Shown: piece after piece, positions 26,054 to 37,484 of the stretch | Layout of the letters: each line of letters begins with the position of its first letter | How positions within the stretch are numbered: position 1 is the stretch's first letter | Notes under the pieces: generated by a model | Databases searched by the model: none | What the model was told of the DNA's origin: nothing | Seen by the model: only the letters and a program-made list of their open reading frames with translations | Source of the DNA: Marinobacterium halophilum | GTDB lineage: Bacteria > Pseudomonadota > Gammaproteobacteria > Pseudomonadales > Balneatricaceae | Length of the DNA stretch: 64,000 nucleotides | Assembly: GCF_003014615.1 (NCBI RefSeq) | Contig: NZ_PYGI01000012.1 | Coordinates: 60,973 to 124,972, forward strand | Reading direction: 5' to 3' | Translations under genes and position numbers: made by a program

Positions 26054-27031
26054 ATGTCCAACCCGCCCCTGCCAGACCCAGCCTGCCAAACCGCAGACTC
26101 ATTACAGCACCCCCACGATTTCGGTCAGGGGCATAAACGCAAAGCGGAACAACGCGTCACACTGGTGACACTGGTAACCTTTGTCGCCATGCTCGCTGAA
26201 GTCGGTGCCGGTTTGATTACCGGCTCACTGGCACTGCTGGCCGACGGTATTCATATGGCAGGCCACACCATGGCACTGGGTTTGGCCGCCATGGCCTATT
26301 ATCTGTCGCGCCGTCATGCACAGGACCGTCGCCTCAGCCTCGGGAGTGGCAAGATTGCGGATCTGGCGGCCTATACCAGTGCGCTATTGCTAACACTGGC
26401 AACGCTCTGGCTGATCTATGAATCCGTTCATCGCTTCCTCACGCCTTCTCCACTGATGGCCAAGGAGGCTTTGATCGTCGCTGTGATCGGCCTGGTGGTC
26501 AATCTGCTATCGGCATGGCTACTGGCTGGCAAACACGAGCACGGTCATGGCCATGAAGATCATTTTCATGACACCAACTTGCGCGCTGCACTGGTGCATG
26601 TCATGGCGGACGCCCTCACCTCGGTGGCGGCTATTGCCGGACTGGTCGCCGCATGGCTGTGGGGCTGGGATTGGCTGGACCCGATCATCGCTCTGGTCGC
26701 GTCGGTGGTTATTCTGCGCTGGGCCTGGGGTCTGCTGCACCAAACCGTCGGCGTGTTGCTGGATCGTGAAGGACCGGAGACCATCCGCCGCACTGCGCGC
26801 AAACAGCTGCAACGTGACGGCGATACTGACATCATCGATCTGCACGTCTGGTCGGTTGGTCAAGGTTCATGGACGCTGGTCGCGGCCGTGGTCGCACACG
26901 GTGATACCACGCCGGAGCAATACCGTACTCAGCTGCGCAGTATCAAGAACCTGCATCATCCGATTATCGAGGTCAGTTATTGCAAGCAGTGTGCACGAGA
27001 ACGGGAAAAGGGACAGACAGGGAAGCACTAA
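26054..27031 (+). CDS. Cation diffusion facilitator, DmeF-like (Co/Ni efflux)
   Basis: 325-residue inner-membrane metal/proton antiporter with six helices. Helix 2 carries LLADGIHMAGHTMALG, the metal site pattern of DmeF proteins, and helix 5 HVMADALTSVAAI supplies the second His/Asp pair. A His-rich cytosolic loop (HEHGHGHEDHFHD) lies between helices 4 and 5, again as in DmeF, which exports Co(II) and Ni(II). The C-terminal domain is short and ends with CKQC. I chose the ATG at 26054 (GGAG 5 nt upstream); the frame is open to 25952. Confidence 0.88.
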   Translation: MSNPPLPDPACQTADSLQHPHDFGQGHKRKAEQRVTLVTLVTFVAMLAEVGAGLITGSLALLADGIHMAGHTMALGLAAMAYYLSRRHAQDRRLSLGSGKIADLAAYTSALLLTLATLWLIYESVHRFLTPSPLMAKEALIVAVIGLVVNLLSAWLLAGKHEHGHGHEDHFHDTNLRAALVHVMADALTSVAAIAGLVAAWLWGWDWLDPIIALVASVVILRWAWGLLHQTVGVLLDREGPETIRRTARKQLQRDGDTDIIDLHVWSVGQGSWTLVAAVVAHGDTTPEQYRTQLRSIKNLHHPIIEVSYCKQCAREREKGQTGKH

Positions 27032-27034
27032 CAA

Positions 27035-27067
27035 AGAAAGACGAGTGGCCGTTGATGACGGCCACTC
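27035..27067 (-). terminator. Terminator of trpBA
   Basis: Perfect 10-bp stem GAGTGGCCGT/ACGGCCACTC with a 5-nt loop, followed on the minus strand by GTCTTTCTTTG. It sits between the convergent trpA and metal-exporter genes, 23 bp past trpA; on the plus strand the tail is not T-rich. Confidence 0.75.
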
Positions 27068-27089
27068 CAGACATTAACCGACAGGACAA

Positions 27090-27905
27090 TCAGCGCGCCG
27101 TACGGATCGCGCTCGACAGCTCGCTCACCAGCGACAATACGGCTGCCGTACCCGCTTCCGGCGTTTGCGCGCCAGCAATACAATCCACCAGTGCAGACCC
27201 CACCACAACCCCATCGGCAAACTGGGCAATGCGCGCAGCCTGTTCCGGCGTGCGGATACCGAAACCGACTCCGATCGGGATGTCGGTATGGGCACGGATC
27301 ACTTCCACTTCGCGCTGTACCTTTTCCGGTGTCGGTGCCGCCGCGCCGGTTACACCGGTGCTGGACACGTAGTAAAGGAAACCGGAGGTGTTGGCCAGTA
27401 CACCGGGCAAACGCTTGGCGTCCGTGGTTGGCGTAGCCAGACGGATGAAGTGAATCCCCACCGCCGCTGCCGGCACACAGAGTTCGTCATCATGTTCGGG
27501 CGGCAGGTCCACCACGATCAGGCCATCCACACCGGCGTCTGCAGCTTCCTTCAGGAAGGTATCCACGCCGTAACGGTAGATCGGGTTGTAGTAGCCCATC
27601 AATACCAGCGGCGTATCCTGATCCTGCTTGCGCAGCTCGCGCACCATCTGCAGGGTTTTGACCATGTTCTGGCCGTTGGCCAGCGCACGCTGGCTGCCCA
27701 GCTGGATAGCAGCGCCATCAGCCATCGGGTCGGTGAATGGCATGCCCAGCTCTATCACGTCGGCACCCGCGCCCGGCAAGCCCAGCAGGGTATTCAGGCT
27801 ATGCTCGTAATTGGGATCACCGGCCGTGGTAAAGGTGACCAGAGCGGCACGATTTTCGTCTTTGAGCGCGGCAAAACGGCGCTGCATGCGGCTATTCGTT
27901 GTCAT
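27090..27905 (-). CDS. trpA: Tryptophan synthase alpha subunit
   Basis: 271-residue TIM-barrel protein that cleaves indole-3-glycerol phosphate to indole and glyceraldehyde 3-phosphate; indole is channelled to TrpB. Catalytic Glu52 and Asp63 are visible in [14 protein letters not shown], with phosphate-binding loops [10 protein letters not shown] and [12 protein letters not shown]. It begins 9 bp after trpB on the same strand, forming trpBA, and both probably respond to the divergent TrpI. Confidence 0.97.
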   Translation of the reverse strand: MTTNSRMQRRFAALKDENRAALVTFTTAGDPNYEHSLNTLLGLPGAGADVIELGMPFTDPMADGAAIQLGSQRALANGQNMVKTLQMVRELRKQDQDTPLVLMGYYNPIYRYGVDTFLKEAADAGVDGLIVVDLPPEHDDELCVPAAAVGIHFIRLATPTTDAKRLPGVLANTSGFLYYVSSTGVTGAAAPTPEKVQREVEVIRAHTDIPIGVGFGIRTPEQAARIAQFADGVVVGSALVDCIAGAQTPEAGTAAVLSLVSELSSAIRTAR

Positions 27906-27914
27906 TCTTGATCC

Positions 27915-29129
27915 TTATTCCGCCAGTTCGGCTGCCAGATGTTCGGTTACGGTTGCCATGTCCTTGTCACCACGACCACTCAGGTTGATCACGATGATAT
28001 GGTCCTTGGGCAGGGTCGGTGCCAGTTTCTGCACGTATGCAATTGCATGGGCAGACTCCAACGCCGGAATAATCCCTTCAAGCTTGCACAGTGCCTTGAA
28101 GCCTTCCAATGCCTCGTCATCGGTCACAGCCACATATTCAACGCGATTGATGTCATGCAACCAGGCGTGCTCAGGGCCGATGCCCGGATAGTCCAGACCG
28201 GCAGAAATGGAGTGTGCATCCTGAATCTGACCGTCGTCAGACTGCAGCAGGAAGGTACGGTTGCCGTGCAGCACGCCCGGCTCACCACCCTTAAGACTGG
28301 CGGCATGGCGTTTATCAAGCCCTTCACCACCGGCTTCAACACCGATCATTTTGACCGAGGTGTCATCGAGGAACGGGTGAAACAGGCCCATGGCGTTGGA
28401 GCCACCGCCGATACACGCCAGCAGCGTATCGGGCAAACGGCCTTCTTTTTCCAGCATCTGCTCGCGGGTTTCTTCACCAATCACGGCCTGGAAGTCACGC
28501 ACCAGTGCCGGATAGGGATGCGGACCGGCAACGGTACCGATGATGTAGAAGGTATCATCGACGTTGGTAACCCAATCACGCAGCGCTTCGTTCATCGCAT
28601 CCTTGAGCGTACCGGTACCGCTGGTCACCGGAATCACGGTAGCGCCCAGCAATTTCATGCGCTGCACGTTGGGCTGCTGACGGTGAATATCGGTGCTGCC
28701 CATGTAGATTACGCACTCCATGCCAAAGCGAGCGGCCACGGTTGCGGTGGCAACACCGTGCATGCCGGCACCGGTTTCAGCGATGATGCGTTTCTTGCCC
28801 ATGCGCTTGGCCAGCAGGATCTGGCCCAGACAGTTGTTGATCTTGTGCGCACCGGTGTGGTTCAGGTCTTCACGCTTGAGATAGATCTTGGCACCGCCCA
28901 ACGCTTCGGTCAGACGCTCGGCCAAGTACAGCGGCGTTTGACGACCCACATAGTCCTTGCGCAGCGTTTCCAGTTCGGCATGGAAGGCAGGGTCCTGTTT
29001 GGCCCGCTCATATTCGTCCTGCAGCTCGAGGATCAGCGGCATCAATGTTTCGGCGACAAAACGGCCACCAAATCGGCCAAAGAATCCGCTTGCGTCGGGG
29101 CCCTGTCGCAGGGAAGTATCTGTGCTCAT
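27915..29129 (-). CDS. trpB: Tryptophan synthase beta subunit
   Basis: 404-residue PLP enzyme that condenses indole with serine. PLP Lys96 lies in [29 protein letters not shown] follows with the catalytic Glu, and the phosphate-binding GGGSNAMG is intact. Length is normal for TrpB1. First gene of trpBA and divergent from trpI over 102 bp, the arrangement known from Pseudomonas, where TrpI with indoleglycerol phosphate activates trpBA. Confidence 0.98.
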   Translation of the reverse strand: MSTDTSLRQGPDASGFFGRFGGRFVAETLMPLILELQDEYERAKQDPAFHAELETLRKDYVGRQTPLYLAERLTEALGGAKIYLKREDLNHTGAHKINNCLGQILLAKRMGKKRIIAETGAGMHGVATATVAARFGMECVIYMGSTDIHRQQPNVQRMKLLGATVIPVTSGTGTLKDAMNEALRDWVTNVDDTFYIIGTVAGPHPYPALVRDFQAVIGEETREQMLEKEGRLPDTLLACIGGGSNAMGLFHPFLDDTSVKMIGVEAGGEGLDKRHAASLKGGEPGVLHGNRTFLLQSDDGQIQDAHSISAGLDYPGIGPEHAWLHDINRVEYVAVTDDEALEGFKALCKLEGIIPALESAHAIAYVQKLAPTLPKDHIIVINLSGRGDKDMATVTEHLAAELAE

Positions 29130-29231
29130 GGGGTCGACTCCATTATTCGTTTCGATGAATTAAGTCTAATGCATGCAGGCCGGGGAAAAAATCGATAAAA
29201 TCACACCAAACTGTGAGAAAAAGTAACAGCT
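29130..29231. promoter_or_regulatory. trpB-trpI divergent control region
   Basis: The 102-bp gap between trpB and trpI must hold both promoters and, by homology to Pseudomonas, two TrpI sites. The middle is A+T-rich on the trpI side. I cannot assign the individual sites with confidence. Confidence 0.55.
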
Positions 29232-30122
29232 ATGCCACCTTCTTCACGCCCACCGCTACCCTCATTGAATGCCTTGCGTGCATTTGATACAACCGCCCGC
29301 ACACTCAACATGTCGGCTGCGGCCGAACAGCTGCATGTCACTCATGGTGCGGTCAGCCGTCAGATTCGTCAACTCGAGGAACAACTGGGCGTGACTCTGT
29401 TCGAGCGCGCCGGACGCGGTGTGCGCCTGACGCCAGCCGGTACCCGACTGGCTGACACAACCTACCATGTTTTCTCGCAGCTTGAACAAACCTGTGACCA
29501 GCTCCGACGCGCGGCCGAAGGCGCTCCCTTTGTACTGAGCTGCTCGGGCAGCTTTCTCGCGCGCTGGTTTATTCCCCGACTGGATCAGCTCAAGCGCGAT
29601 TGCCCCGGACTGGAACTACACCTGACCGCCGCGGATGAAGACCAGCCGCTGCGCACCGGTGTTGACGCCGCCCTGCGTTTTGCGACCCCGCCCTGGCCTG
29701 CCGGACAAACCGTGATCGAGCTGGCGGCCGAACGCATCGGGCCGGTCATGCGGCCTGACCTGCTGCCCACCGGCACCGACGCCACCCCGGACCTGCTGCC
29801 CACGCTGCCATTACTGGAAACACTGTCACGTCCGCAAGCCTGGCCGGAATGGTGTCGACAGCAGCAACTGGAACCGAACGGCCTGCACATCGCCCAATCC
29901 TTCGAGCATCTCAACTACATGCTGGAAGCCGCCCTGGTAGGGTTGGGAGTGGCTATAGCACCGGAGTATCTGGTGGAAGAGGACCTGCGCACAGGCCGAT
30001 TGATCGCCCCTTGGGGGTTCATTGAAACCGACGCCCTGTTGACGCTATGGCTACCGGACGGGGCGACCGATGCCCGCACCCGTCAATTGGCCGATTGGCT
30101 CACTCAGCGTCTGTCTCAATAA
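29232..30122 (+). CDS. trpI: LysR-type activator of trpBA
   Basis: 296-residue LysR-family protein. The N-terminal winged helix (about 12-70) contains FDTTARTLNMSAAAEQLHVTHGAVSRQIRQLEE; the effector domain resembles the GcvA/TrpI subgroup (SGSFLARWFIPRL, RFATPPWPAG). Identity as TrpI rests on its position divergent to trpBA together with subgroup. Its 3' end overlaps the convergent acylphosphatase gene by 23 bp. Confidence 0.85.
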   Translation: MPPSSRPPLPSLNALRAFDTTARTLNMSAAAEQLHVTHGAVSRQIRQLEEQLGVTLFERAGRGVRLTPAGTRLADTTYHVFSQLEQTCDQLRRAAEGAPFVLSCSGSFLARWFIPRLDQLKRDCPGLELHLTAADEDQPLRTGVDAALRFATPPWPAGQTVIELAAERIGPVMRPDLLPTGTDATPDLLPTLPLLETLSRPQAWPEWCRQQQLEPNGLHIAQSFEHLNYMLEAALVGLGVAIAPEYLVEEDLRTGRLIAPWGFIETDALLTLWLPDGATDARTRQLADWLTQRLSQ

Positions 30123-30390
30123 TGTCGAACCCGTCGAGGTCTGGCTGGTATTCGCGGTCGGTGGACGTCACCTCGGCCACGTTTGCCAGCTCCGGCCCAC
30201 GGCTGAGCCAGGCTTCGACATGGCGTACGGCGGTCTCTTCACCACACAGCAACGCCTCCACCCGCCCGTCGGACAGGTTACGCACCCAACCGGTAACCGC
30301 ACTGGCTTGCGCCTGCTCGCGGGTGAAATGGCGGAACCAGACGCCCTGAACGCGCCCACTGATAACGGCATGCACACAGATTTTAGCCAT
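30100..30390 (-). CDS. acyP: Acylphosphatase
   Basis: 96-residue small enzyme hydrolysing acyl phosphates. The phosphate loop GRVQGVWFR, with catalytic Arg, and the catalytic Asn in GWVRNLSDGRVEAL are intact. I chose the ATG at 30390, with AGGAG 5 nt upstream; a GTG at 30396 overlaps the stop of the preceding yihY gene but coincides with the ribosome site. Co-transcribed with yihY. Confidence 0.92.
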   Translation of the reverse strand: MAKICVHAVISGRVQGVWFRHFTREQAQASAVTGWVRNLSDGRVEALLCGEETAVRHVEAWLSRGPELANVAEVTSTDREYQPDLDGFDIIETDAE

Positions 30391-30392
30391 GA

Positions 30393-31634
30393 TCACTCCT
30401 GCACCGGGTCCAGCGTCGGACAGTCCACCCGACGGTAAAGGTCCTGCAAACTGATATTCAATACTTCACCCCGCTGCTGCTGCAACTGCTGCAAACGGAT
30501 CTGCAGTTCTCGCTGCCAGGGTTCGGCCTGTTCCGGCAATGGGTCCGGCAGCGGCCACGGCAAGACGCGCTGCAACTGCAACAGGGTGTAGCTGCTCAGG
30601 TCACGACTGAGCAGGTACTGACCACCTTCGGTACGTCGCACCAAACCCGCGTCGATCAATAACTGGGTGTATTCATCCCAGCGTCCCTGATCCAGCCCCC
30701 GCACCTCTTTCAGCAGCACCTGATCTGCCAGCGGCTGACCTTCCTGCTGCGCCAGCCACAGCCGATGCAACACATCGAGCAGGGTGTACAGATGGGGTTC
30801 GTTAAGACGGTATTTGTTGATGTGGCTGATGGTCAACAGACGCGTCAATTCGGCACCCAGCAAAATGATACACCAGCTGATATACACCCATAGCAGGAAC
30901 ATGGGTACCGCCGCAAAGGCACCATAGATCAGCTGATAAGAGGGTGACAGCGTTACGAAGGCAACAAAACCGCGTTTGGCCACCTCAAACAGCAACGCTG
31001 CGAACACACCGCCCAATGCCGCACTGCGCAGTGGCACCCGACAGTTGGGAACGGCAGCATATAATAGTGTAAACGCCATGGCCGAAAACAGCGGCGGCAG
31101 TAATGACAGCAGCTGCGCGCGCCCGACCAGCTCGGTCGCACTGGTAAACAGTGACAAACTGGCGATATACGAGGTCAACAGCAAGCCCAGACCGATCAGA
31201 ATCGGTCCCAGGCTCAACACCGCCCAGTACAGCAAAAAGCTGGACATGCCCTTGCGGGGTTCGGCCACCCGCCAGATACGGTTGAAAGCGCCTTCGATGT
31301 TTTTCATCATCATGATCGAGGTAATGGCCAAAAACACGACCCCGATCACGGTGAGTTTTTGTGCCTGGGTCGCAAAGGTGCCCAGATATTCCTGCACCAC
31401 CTGACCGGTGGCCGGAACGAAATTGGCAAAGATCCAGCCCTGCAACTGCTCGCCCACACCACTGAAATTGGGGATGGCCGCCAACATCGAATATGACACG
31501 GTCATCAACGGCACTACGGCGAACAGCGTGGTGTACGTCAGTGCTGCGGCGTTGAGAATGCCCTGATTGCTCTGAAACTGCTGCGCCAGCGAGCGGATGA
31601 ACGCCAGTATCGCCGGCAGGGATCCCTTCTGCAT
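30393..31634 (-). CDS. YihY/BrkB-family inner-membrane protein
   Basis: 413 residues. The first ~290 form the six-helix YihY (UPF0761) core, starting NQGILNAAALTYTTLFAVVPLMTVSYSML and containing FNRIWRV and GRAxL-type loops. The last ~120 residues form a soluble winged-helix-like tail rich in Gln. The family was once called RNase BN in error; its function is unsettled. Two bases separate its stop from the acylphosphatase start. Confidence 0.9.
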   Translation of the reverse strand: MQKGSLPAILAFIRSLAQQFQSNQGILNAAALTYTTLFAVVPLMTVSYSMLAAIPNFSGVGEQLQGWIFANFVPATGQVVQEYLGTFATQAQKLTVIGVVFLAITSIMMMKNIEGAFNRIWRVAEPRKGMSSFLLYWAVLSLGPILIGLGLLLTSYIASLSLFTSATELVGRAQLLSLLPPLFSAMAFTLLYAAVPNCRVPLRSAALGGVFAALLFEVAKRGFVAFVTLSPSYQLIYGAFAAVPMFLLWVYISWCIILLGAELTRLLTISHINKYRLNEPHLYTLLDVLHRLWLAQQEGQPLADQVLLKEVRGLDQGRWDEYTQLLIDAGLVRRTEGGQYLLSRDLSSYTLLQLQRVLPWPLPDPLPEQAEPWQRELQIRLQQLQQQRGEVLNISLQDLYRRVDCPTLDPVQE

Positions 31635-31676
31635 AATCTCTCTCTTGCTGAAACACTCTTAACTAATCAATGCCCT

Positions 31677-31693
31677 GCCCTATACAATAGGGC
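31677..31693. repeat. 7-bp inverted repeat in the yihY-arsC divergent region
   Basis: GCCCTAT-ACA-ATAGGGC is a perfect 7-bp inverted repeat; TATACA within it could be a -10 element for the plus-strand operon. Possible operator or small hairpin. Confidence 0.35.
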
Positions 31694-31730
31694 GCTCATC
31701 AGCCTAATGAAAGCCTGAAACGGAGCACTC

Positions 31731-33071
<1,341 letters not shown>

Positions 33072-33075
<4 letters not shown>

Positions 33076-34730
33076 GCCAGGCAGATCCCAAACGCTGGCG
33101 GCGTGATTTCCCGCTGCTGTCCGTGCGTGCGCATGGGCAGCCGCTGGTGTATCTGGACAATGCGGCGACCACCCAGAAGCCGCGTACCGTGATCGATACC
33201 ATCAGTCGCTTCTACAAGACCGGCAATGCCAATGTTCACCGTGGCAGCCATGCATTGTCGGCACAGGCCACTGTCGCCTTTGAACAGGCCCGCGATACCC
33301 TCGCCCGCTGGCTGGGCATTGAAGACAGTGCCACCCTGATCTGGACCCGTGGTACCACCGAGGCGATCAACCTGGTCGCGCACAGCTGGGGTCGCCAGCA
33401 TCTGCGCAGCGGAGACCTGATCCTGCTGATGCAGAGTGCCCACCACGCCAACATCGTGCCCTGGCAGATGCTGGCCGCTGCAACCGGTGCGCGTATCGAA
33501 GTGATTCCGCTGTTGGCCGATGGCGATCTCGACCGAGAAGCCTATCACCGCCTGCTTGAGCAAAAACCGGCACTGGTCGCCCTCAGTCATGTCTCCAACG
33601 CGCTGGGCACGATCTACCCTGTCGCGGCCCTGTGCCGCGAAGCCAAGGCTGTCGGCGCAACCGTGCTGGTTGACGGTGCCCAGGCTCTGCCCCACTTCGA
33701 TCTACATCTGGATCAACTGGGCTGTGATTTCTATGCGTTTTCGGGCCACAAGATCTTTGGCCCCACCGGCATTGGTGTGCTCTGGGGACGGCGCGAACTG
33801 CTTGAAGCCATGCCGCCCTGGCAGGGTGGCGGCGAAATGATCGAACAGGTCAGCTTTGACGGCACCACCTATGCCGGTTTGCCGTTCAAGTTCGAAGCCG
33901 GTACCCCCAATATCGCGGGTGCGATCGGCCTTGCTGCCGCCATTGACTATCTGCATGGTCAGGACCGCATGGCGATGGAGCAGCATGAGCAGGCATTGTT
34001 GCAACATGCACTTGAATGCTGCGGTCAGATCAAGGGCTTTCGTGCGGTCGCATCGGGGTCGCATCGGGTCAGCCTGATGTCATTCGAACTGGAGGGGCAT
34101 CACCAACAGGACGTTGCCCACTGGCTCGACCATCAGGGTATCGCCGTGCGTGCCGGGCACCACTGCGCCATGCCATTGATGCAGGCACTGGGCCTGCCGG
34201 GTACGCTGCGCGCCTCCTTTGCGTTCTACAATACGCAACAGGAAGTGGAGCGGCTGGCACTGGCTCTGGATCAATTGGTACAGAGTGCTCACAGCACGCA
34301 CCTTGTTGCAGATATGGAACAAAGCACCTACCAAAATGCGTTAAACGGGGTATACTCCGCAACAGATTGGACCAGTCGCTACCAGGCTTTGATGCACCTT
34401 GGGCAAACAGCCCCCAGCCTCCCCGCTACTCTCAAGCAGGACTGTTATCTGCTGCCGGGGTGTGAATCCAGGGTATGGCTCATTACCGAGCTGGATGCCT
34501 ACGGTCACCTGAACTGCCGCGCTGATGCTGACGCCCGAATCCTGCGGGCACTGCTGACCCTGCTGCTGACTCATGTGAATGGTCTGACACCGGCCCAGCT
34601 ACTGGCTACCGACCTCGAAACACTACTGAATCAACTCGATATTCAGCGACACCTGAGCCCGTCTCGAGGCAATGGATTGCTGGCAATCATCCGTAGCTTG
34701 CAGGATTTTGCACGCTCACAGGATCATTAA
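33072..34730 (+). CDS. Cysteine desulfurase fused to a SufE-like sulfur acceptor
   Basis: 552 residues, longer than the usual ~405 for SufS/CsdA. Residues 1-405 are a group II desulfurase: PLP Lys227 in FSGHKIFGP and catalytic Cys365 in RAGHHCAMPLM. Residues about 430-550 are SufE/CsdE-like: WTSRYQALMHLGQ, then LLPGCESRVWL with acceptor Cys464. The two normally separate partners are thus one polypeptide, which would pass persulfide from Cys365 to Cys464 internally. No scaffold gene (sufBCD) is adjacent. GTG start at 33072 overlaps the DUF2069 stop; last gene of the operon. Confidence 0.93.
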
Positions 34731-34764
34731 GCCCGGGCGCCGCCGACCTGTTCTGGAGTAATAG

Positions 34765-35679
34765 ATGAACCTTAACGACCTGAGTCTGTTTATCCGCGTT
34801 GTCGAAACCGGGAGTTTCACGGCGGCGGCTGAAAGCCTCAATGTACAGAAGTCGACCATCAGCCGCCGCATTGCCCAGCTGGAAGATACGCTGGGCATCC
34901 GCCTGATACAGCGCACGACACGCAAGCTGAAACTGACCACCGAAGGCGAGGAGCTATTCTCTCGCGCCCAGCCGCTGGTGGACGATCTGGAGGCGGTGCA
35001 GGATGATATCAGCGCATCTCGCACGGAACTGCGCGGCCGGCTGCGTCTGACCATGCCGACCGAAATCGGCGTATTCATGATGAATGAAGTGATCTCCAGC
35101 TTCATGGCCAACTACCCGCGCATCGAGGTCGATGTAGAACTGAGCACCCGCACCGTCGACTTGATCGAAGAAGGTGTCGACCTGACCCTGCGCCTCGGCC
35201 CGCTGCCCAACTCCAGCCTGATCGCCCGCCACATAGCGGGCCTGCATCGCGGCCTGTTCGCAACGCCCGCATACCTGGAACAATATGGCATGCCGAAAAC
35301 GCCTGATGATCTGGCCCGCCACCACTGCATTACCCTGCTCAAGCCGTTCGACCATCTGCGCTTCAGCAACTGGAACAACCATGAGCCAGTCAGCATGGGT
35401 GGACGTTTGCGCACCAACAGCCTCAGTTTCGTGCGCGAGATGATTCTGCAAAACATGGGGGTCGGCCGTCTGCCCGAGGTGTTTTGCAGTGATCTGGTAG
35501 GCGATCGCCGTATCATCCGCGTACTGGGTGACTTCAACCTGGAGCCGCTGGAAATCAACGCACTGTATGCCAGCCGCCGCAATCTCAACCCGCGTGTTCG
35601 TGCCTTCCTCGATCACATGACCGAACGCCTGCGTGACCACCCCTGGGTGCAAAGCCGACTGGTCCATCTGGCGGGCTAA
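34765..35679 (+). CDS. LysR-family transcriptional regulator
   Basis: 304 residues. N-terminal winged helix with FTAAAESLNVQKSTISRRIAQLEDTLGIRLIQRTTRKLKLT; C-terminal periplasmic-binding-like effector domain. The group (DsdC-unlike, AaeR/DmlR-like) is common in proteobacteria. GGAG lies upstream of the ATG. No divergent target gene is adjacent, so its regulon is unknown. Confidence 0.9.
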   Translation: MNLNDLSLFIRVVETGSFTAAAESLNVQKSTISRRIAQLEDTLGIRLIQRTTRKLKLTTEGEELFSRAQPLVDDLEAVQDDISASRTELRGRLRLTMPTEIGVFMMNEVISSFMANYPRIEVDVELSTRTVDLIEEGVDLTLRLGPLPNSSLIARHIAGLHRGLFATPAYLEQYGMPKTPDDLARHHCITLLKPFDHLRFSNWNNHEPVSMGGRLRTNSLSFVREMILQNMGVGRLPEVFCSDLVGDRRIIRVLGDFNLEPLEINALYASRRNLNPRVRAFLDHMTERLRDHPWVQSRLVHLAG

Positions 35680-35690
35680 TCGTTACTGTC

Positions 35691-35715
35691 TGGGGCGCAC
35701 AATCGCTGCGTCCCA
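35691..35715 (+). terminator. Hairpin after the LysR gene
   Basis: TGGGGCGCA/TGCGTCCCA forms a 9-bp stem (one G.U) with a 7-nt loop 11 bp past the stop. There is no T-tract, so it may be a 3'-end stabilising structure rather than an intrinsic terminator. Confidence 0.45.
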
Positions 35716-35851
35716 CAGTACTCGGGCACTTTGGCCTGAAGCTGCCCCCTGGCTTTGAATGCCCTTCACGTCATCCGTTTCATGCGCCCCCTGTCAAAAC
35801 AGCCGTTTCAAGTTCACAATCGATATATTGACTTCAAGAGCTACGGTTGCA

Positions 35852-37465
35852 ATGAAGATCAGATCAAAGCTGCTAACGACTCTGTTACTACTGCTGTGTT
35901 TCCTCGGCTCCGGTATTTGGCTGATTGAGCGCTATGTCGTGATTCCCAAGGTGGAGTCCCTGGAGGTCACGGGCCTTGAAGCCGAACTCGAACGAGCCCG
36001 TAAAGCCATCAGACGCGAGCTGGAGCATATTCATAAATGGGCGATTGACTGGGGGCTCTGGGATGAAACCTACCGCTACGTGCAGGACGACAACCCCGAC
36101 TTCATCCGCGAGTCTCTGGCAGAAGGCACTCTGGATGAACTGTCCATGGACTTTTTGCTGATCGTGCATGCTGACGCACACGTTTTCCTGCGAACCACAG
36201 ACCGAATGAAACCCCTCCAGCAGGCGCTTAAAGCCAGCCTGCTGGATGATTCCACCACTGACGTGTTAATCAATAATGGCAGCGGGCTGATCACCCTCCA
36301 CGGCATGACGCTCATGGTCGCGGCCAGCCCGGTCGTACGGACCGATGGATCCGGCCCGGCTTTGGGCACGCTTTACTTCGGCCGTATGGTTGATCCTATG
36401 CTGGTCAATACACTGGAACAGGTGGTGTCACTGGATGTATCACTGGTCCTTGACGGCCACGAGCCCAAGCCGCATCAGATTCAGTTTCCGTCTGAACATG
36501 ACAGCGTCAGCCAAGCCTGGCTGCCACTGGTCGGCACCGCCTCACATTCATTGCGCATAGAGTTGCGCGGTGGCAGGCCTTTTCTGGACCAGGCATTAGC
36601 CTCGACCTATCAGCTCATGGGTATCATTTTTGTACTGGGATTATTCGGAACCGTTGCGACCTATTTCCTGCTCCAGCACTACCTGATCACACCAATTTTG
36701 AACCTGCAGAAGGCGGTTTTACACTTTGCTCATTCACACTCTCTGGAGGCGTTTGACGCATATCCACACAATGATGAAGTGGGTGCGCTGTCCCAAGCCT
36801 TCCAAGAGATGGCCAGTCGATTGTCAGCAGACCGTGAAATAATTATCAACGACCGTGAACGTCTGAAGCATGACAGCCTGACCGACCCGCTGACCGGATT
36901 GGGTAATCGCCGTTTTCTGGATCACAACATTCGGCATAAGCAGCACTGGTCAGCCAATCACTTTATTCTGGTTATGTATGTGGATCTGGATCATTTCAAG
37001 CGTATCAACGATACCTACGGGCATGATGTGGGTGATCAGATTCTGCAGGAATTTGCCCAGCTGTTACGGCAATGTTGTCGTGAGGCGGACCTGCTGGTGC
37101 GCACAGGTGGCGAGGAATTTCTGGCGGTCTGTGAGCTTGCAACCATTGATCATGCCGCTGTTATCGCAGAACGTATACGGGCGCAGACGGAGCAGCACTT
37201 GTTTGTTGGTGGAACGGCAAGACTCACCTGCTCGATCGGTTTAATAGTAGCCCCGACGGGTGAGCTGGGTCAGCTGGAATACTGGGAGCGTCTGTTCAAG
37301 GTTGCCGACATGGCCCTGTATCGCGCCAAACATGGTGGCCGTAACCGCTGGCAGGGATGGCAGCGTGTCTGTCCTGAACAGGCAGAACAGAACCCTCTAC
37401 CGATCTCTACCGAGGAGCTACAGCGAGCTCTGGAGCAGAAGATACTGACACCGGTCGACCACTGA
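35852..37465 (+). CDS. Membrane diguanylate cyclase with CHASE4-like sensor
   Basis: 537 residues. An N-terminal helix (about 6-25), a periplasmic sensor of CHASE4 type (HKWAIDWGLWDETYRY is typical), a second helix (about 255-280), a HAMP linker, then a C-terminal GGDEF domain with an active GGEEF and a product-inhibition site RxxD five residues before it (READLLVRTGGEEF). It should make cyclic di-GMP. I chose the ATG at 35852 so that the membrane helix is N-terminal, although the ribosome site is weak; the frame is open from 35759. Confidence 0.9.
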   Translation: MKIRSKLLTTLLLLLCFLGSGIWLIERYVVIPKVESLEVTGLEAELERARKAIRRELEHIHKWAIDWGLWDETYRYVQDDNPDFIRESLAEGTLDELSMDFLLIVHADAHVFLRTTDRMKPLQQALKASLLDDSTTDVLINNGSGLITLHGMTLMVAASPVVRTDGSGPALGTLYFGRMVDPMLVNTLEQVVSLDVSLVLDGHEPKPHQIQFPSEHDSVSQAWLPLVGTASHSLRIELRGGRPFLDQALASTYQLMGIIFVLGLFGTVATYFLLQHYLITPILNLQKAVLHFAHSHSLEAFDAYPHNDEVGALSQAFQEMASRLSADREIIINDRERLKHDSLTDPLTGLGNRRFLDHNIRHKQHWSANHFILVMYVDLDHFKRINDTYGHDVGDQILQEFAQLLRQCCREADLLVRTGGEEFLAVCELATIDHAAVIAERIRAQTEQHLFVGGTARLTCSIGLIVAPTGELGQLEYWERLFKVADMALYRAKHGGRNRWQGWQRVCPEQAEQNPLPISTEELQRALEQKILTPVDH

Positions 37466-37484
37466 GGCCAACCGGTGCCATTGT

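Noticed and set aside
27939..29198. 419-codon open frame antisense to trpB
   Set aside because: Shadow of a highly conserved enzyme gene; His/Gln-rich product without recognisable domains.
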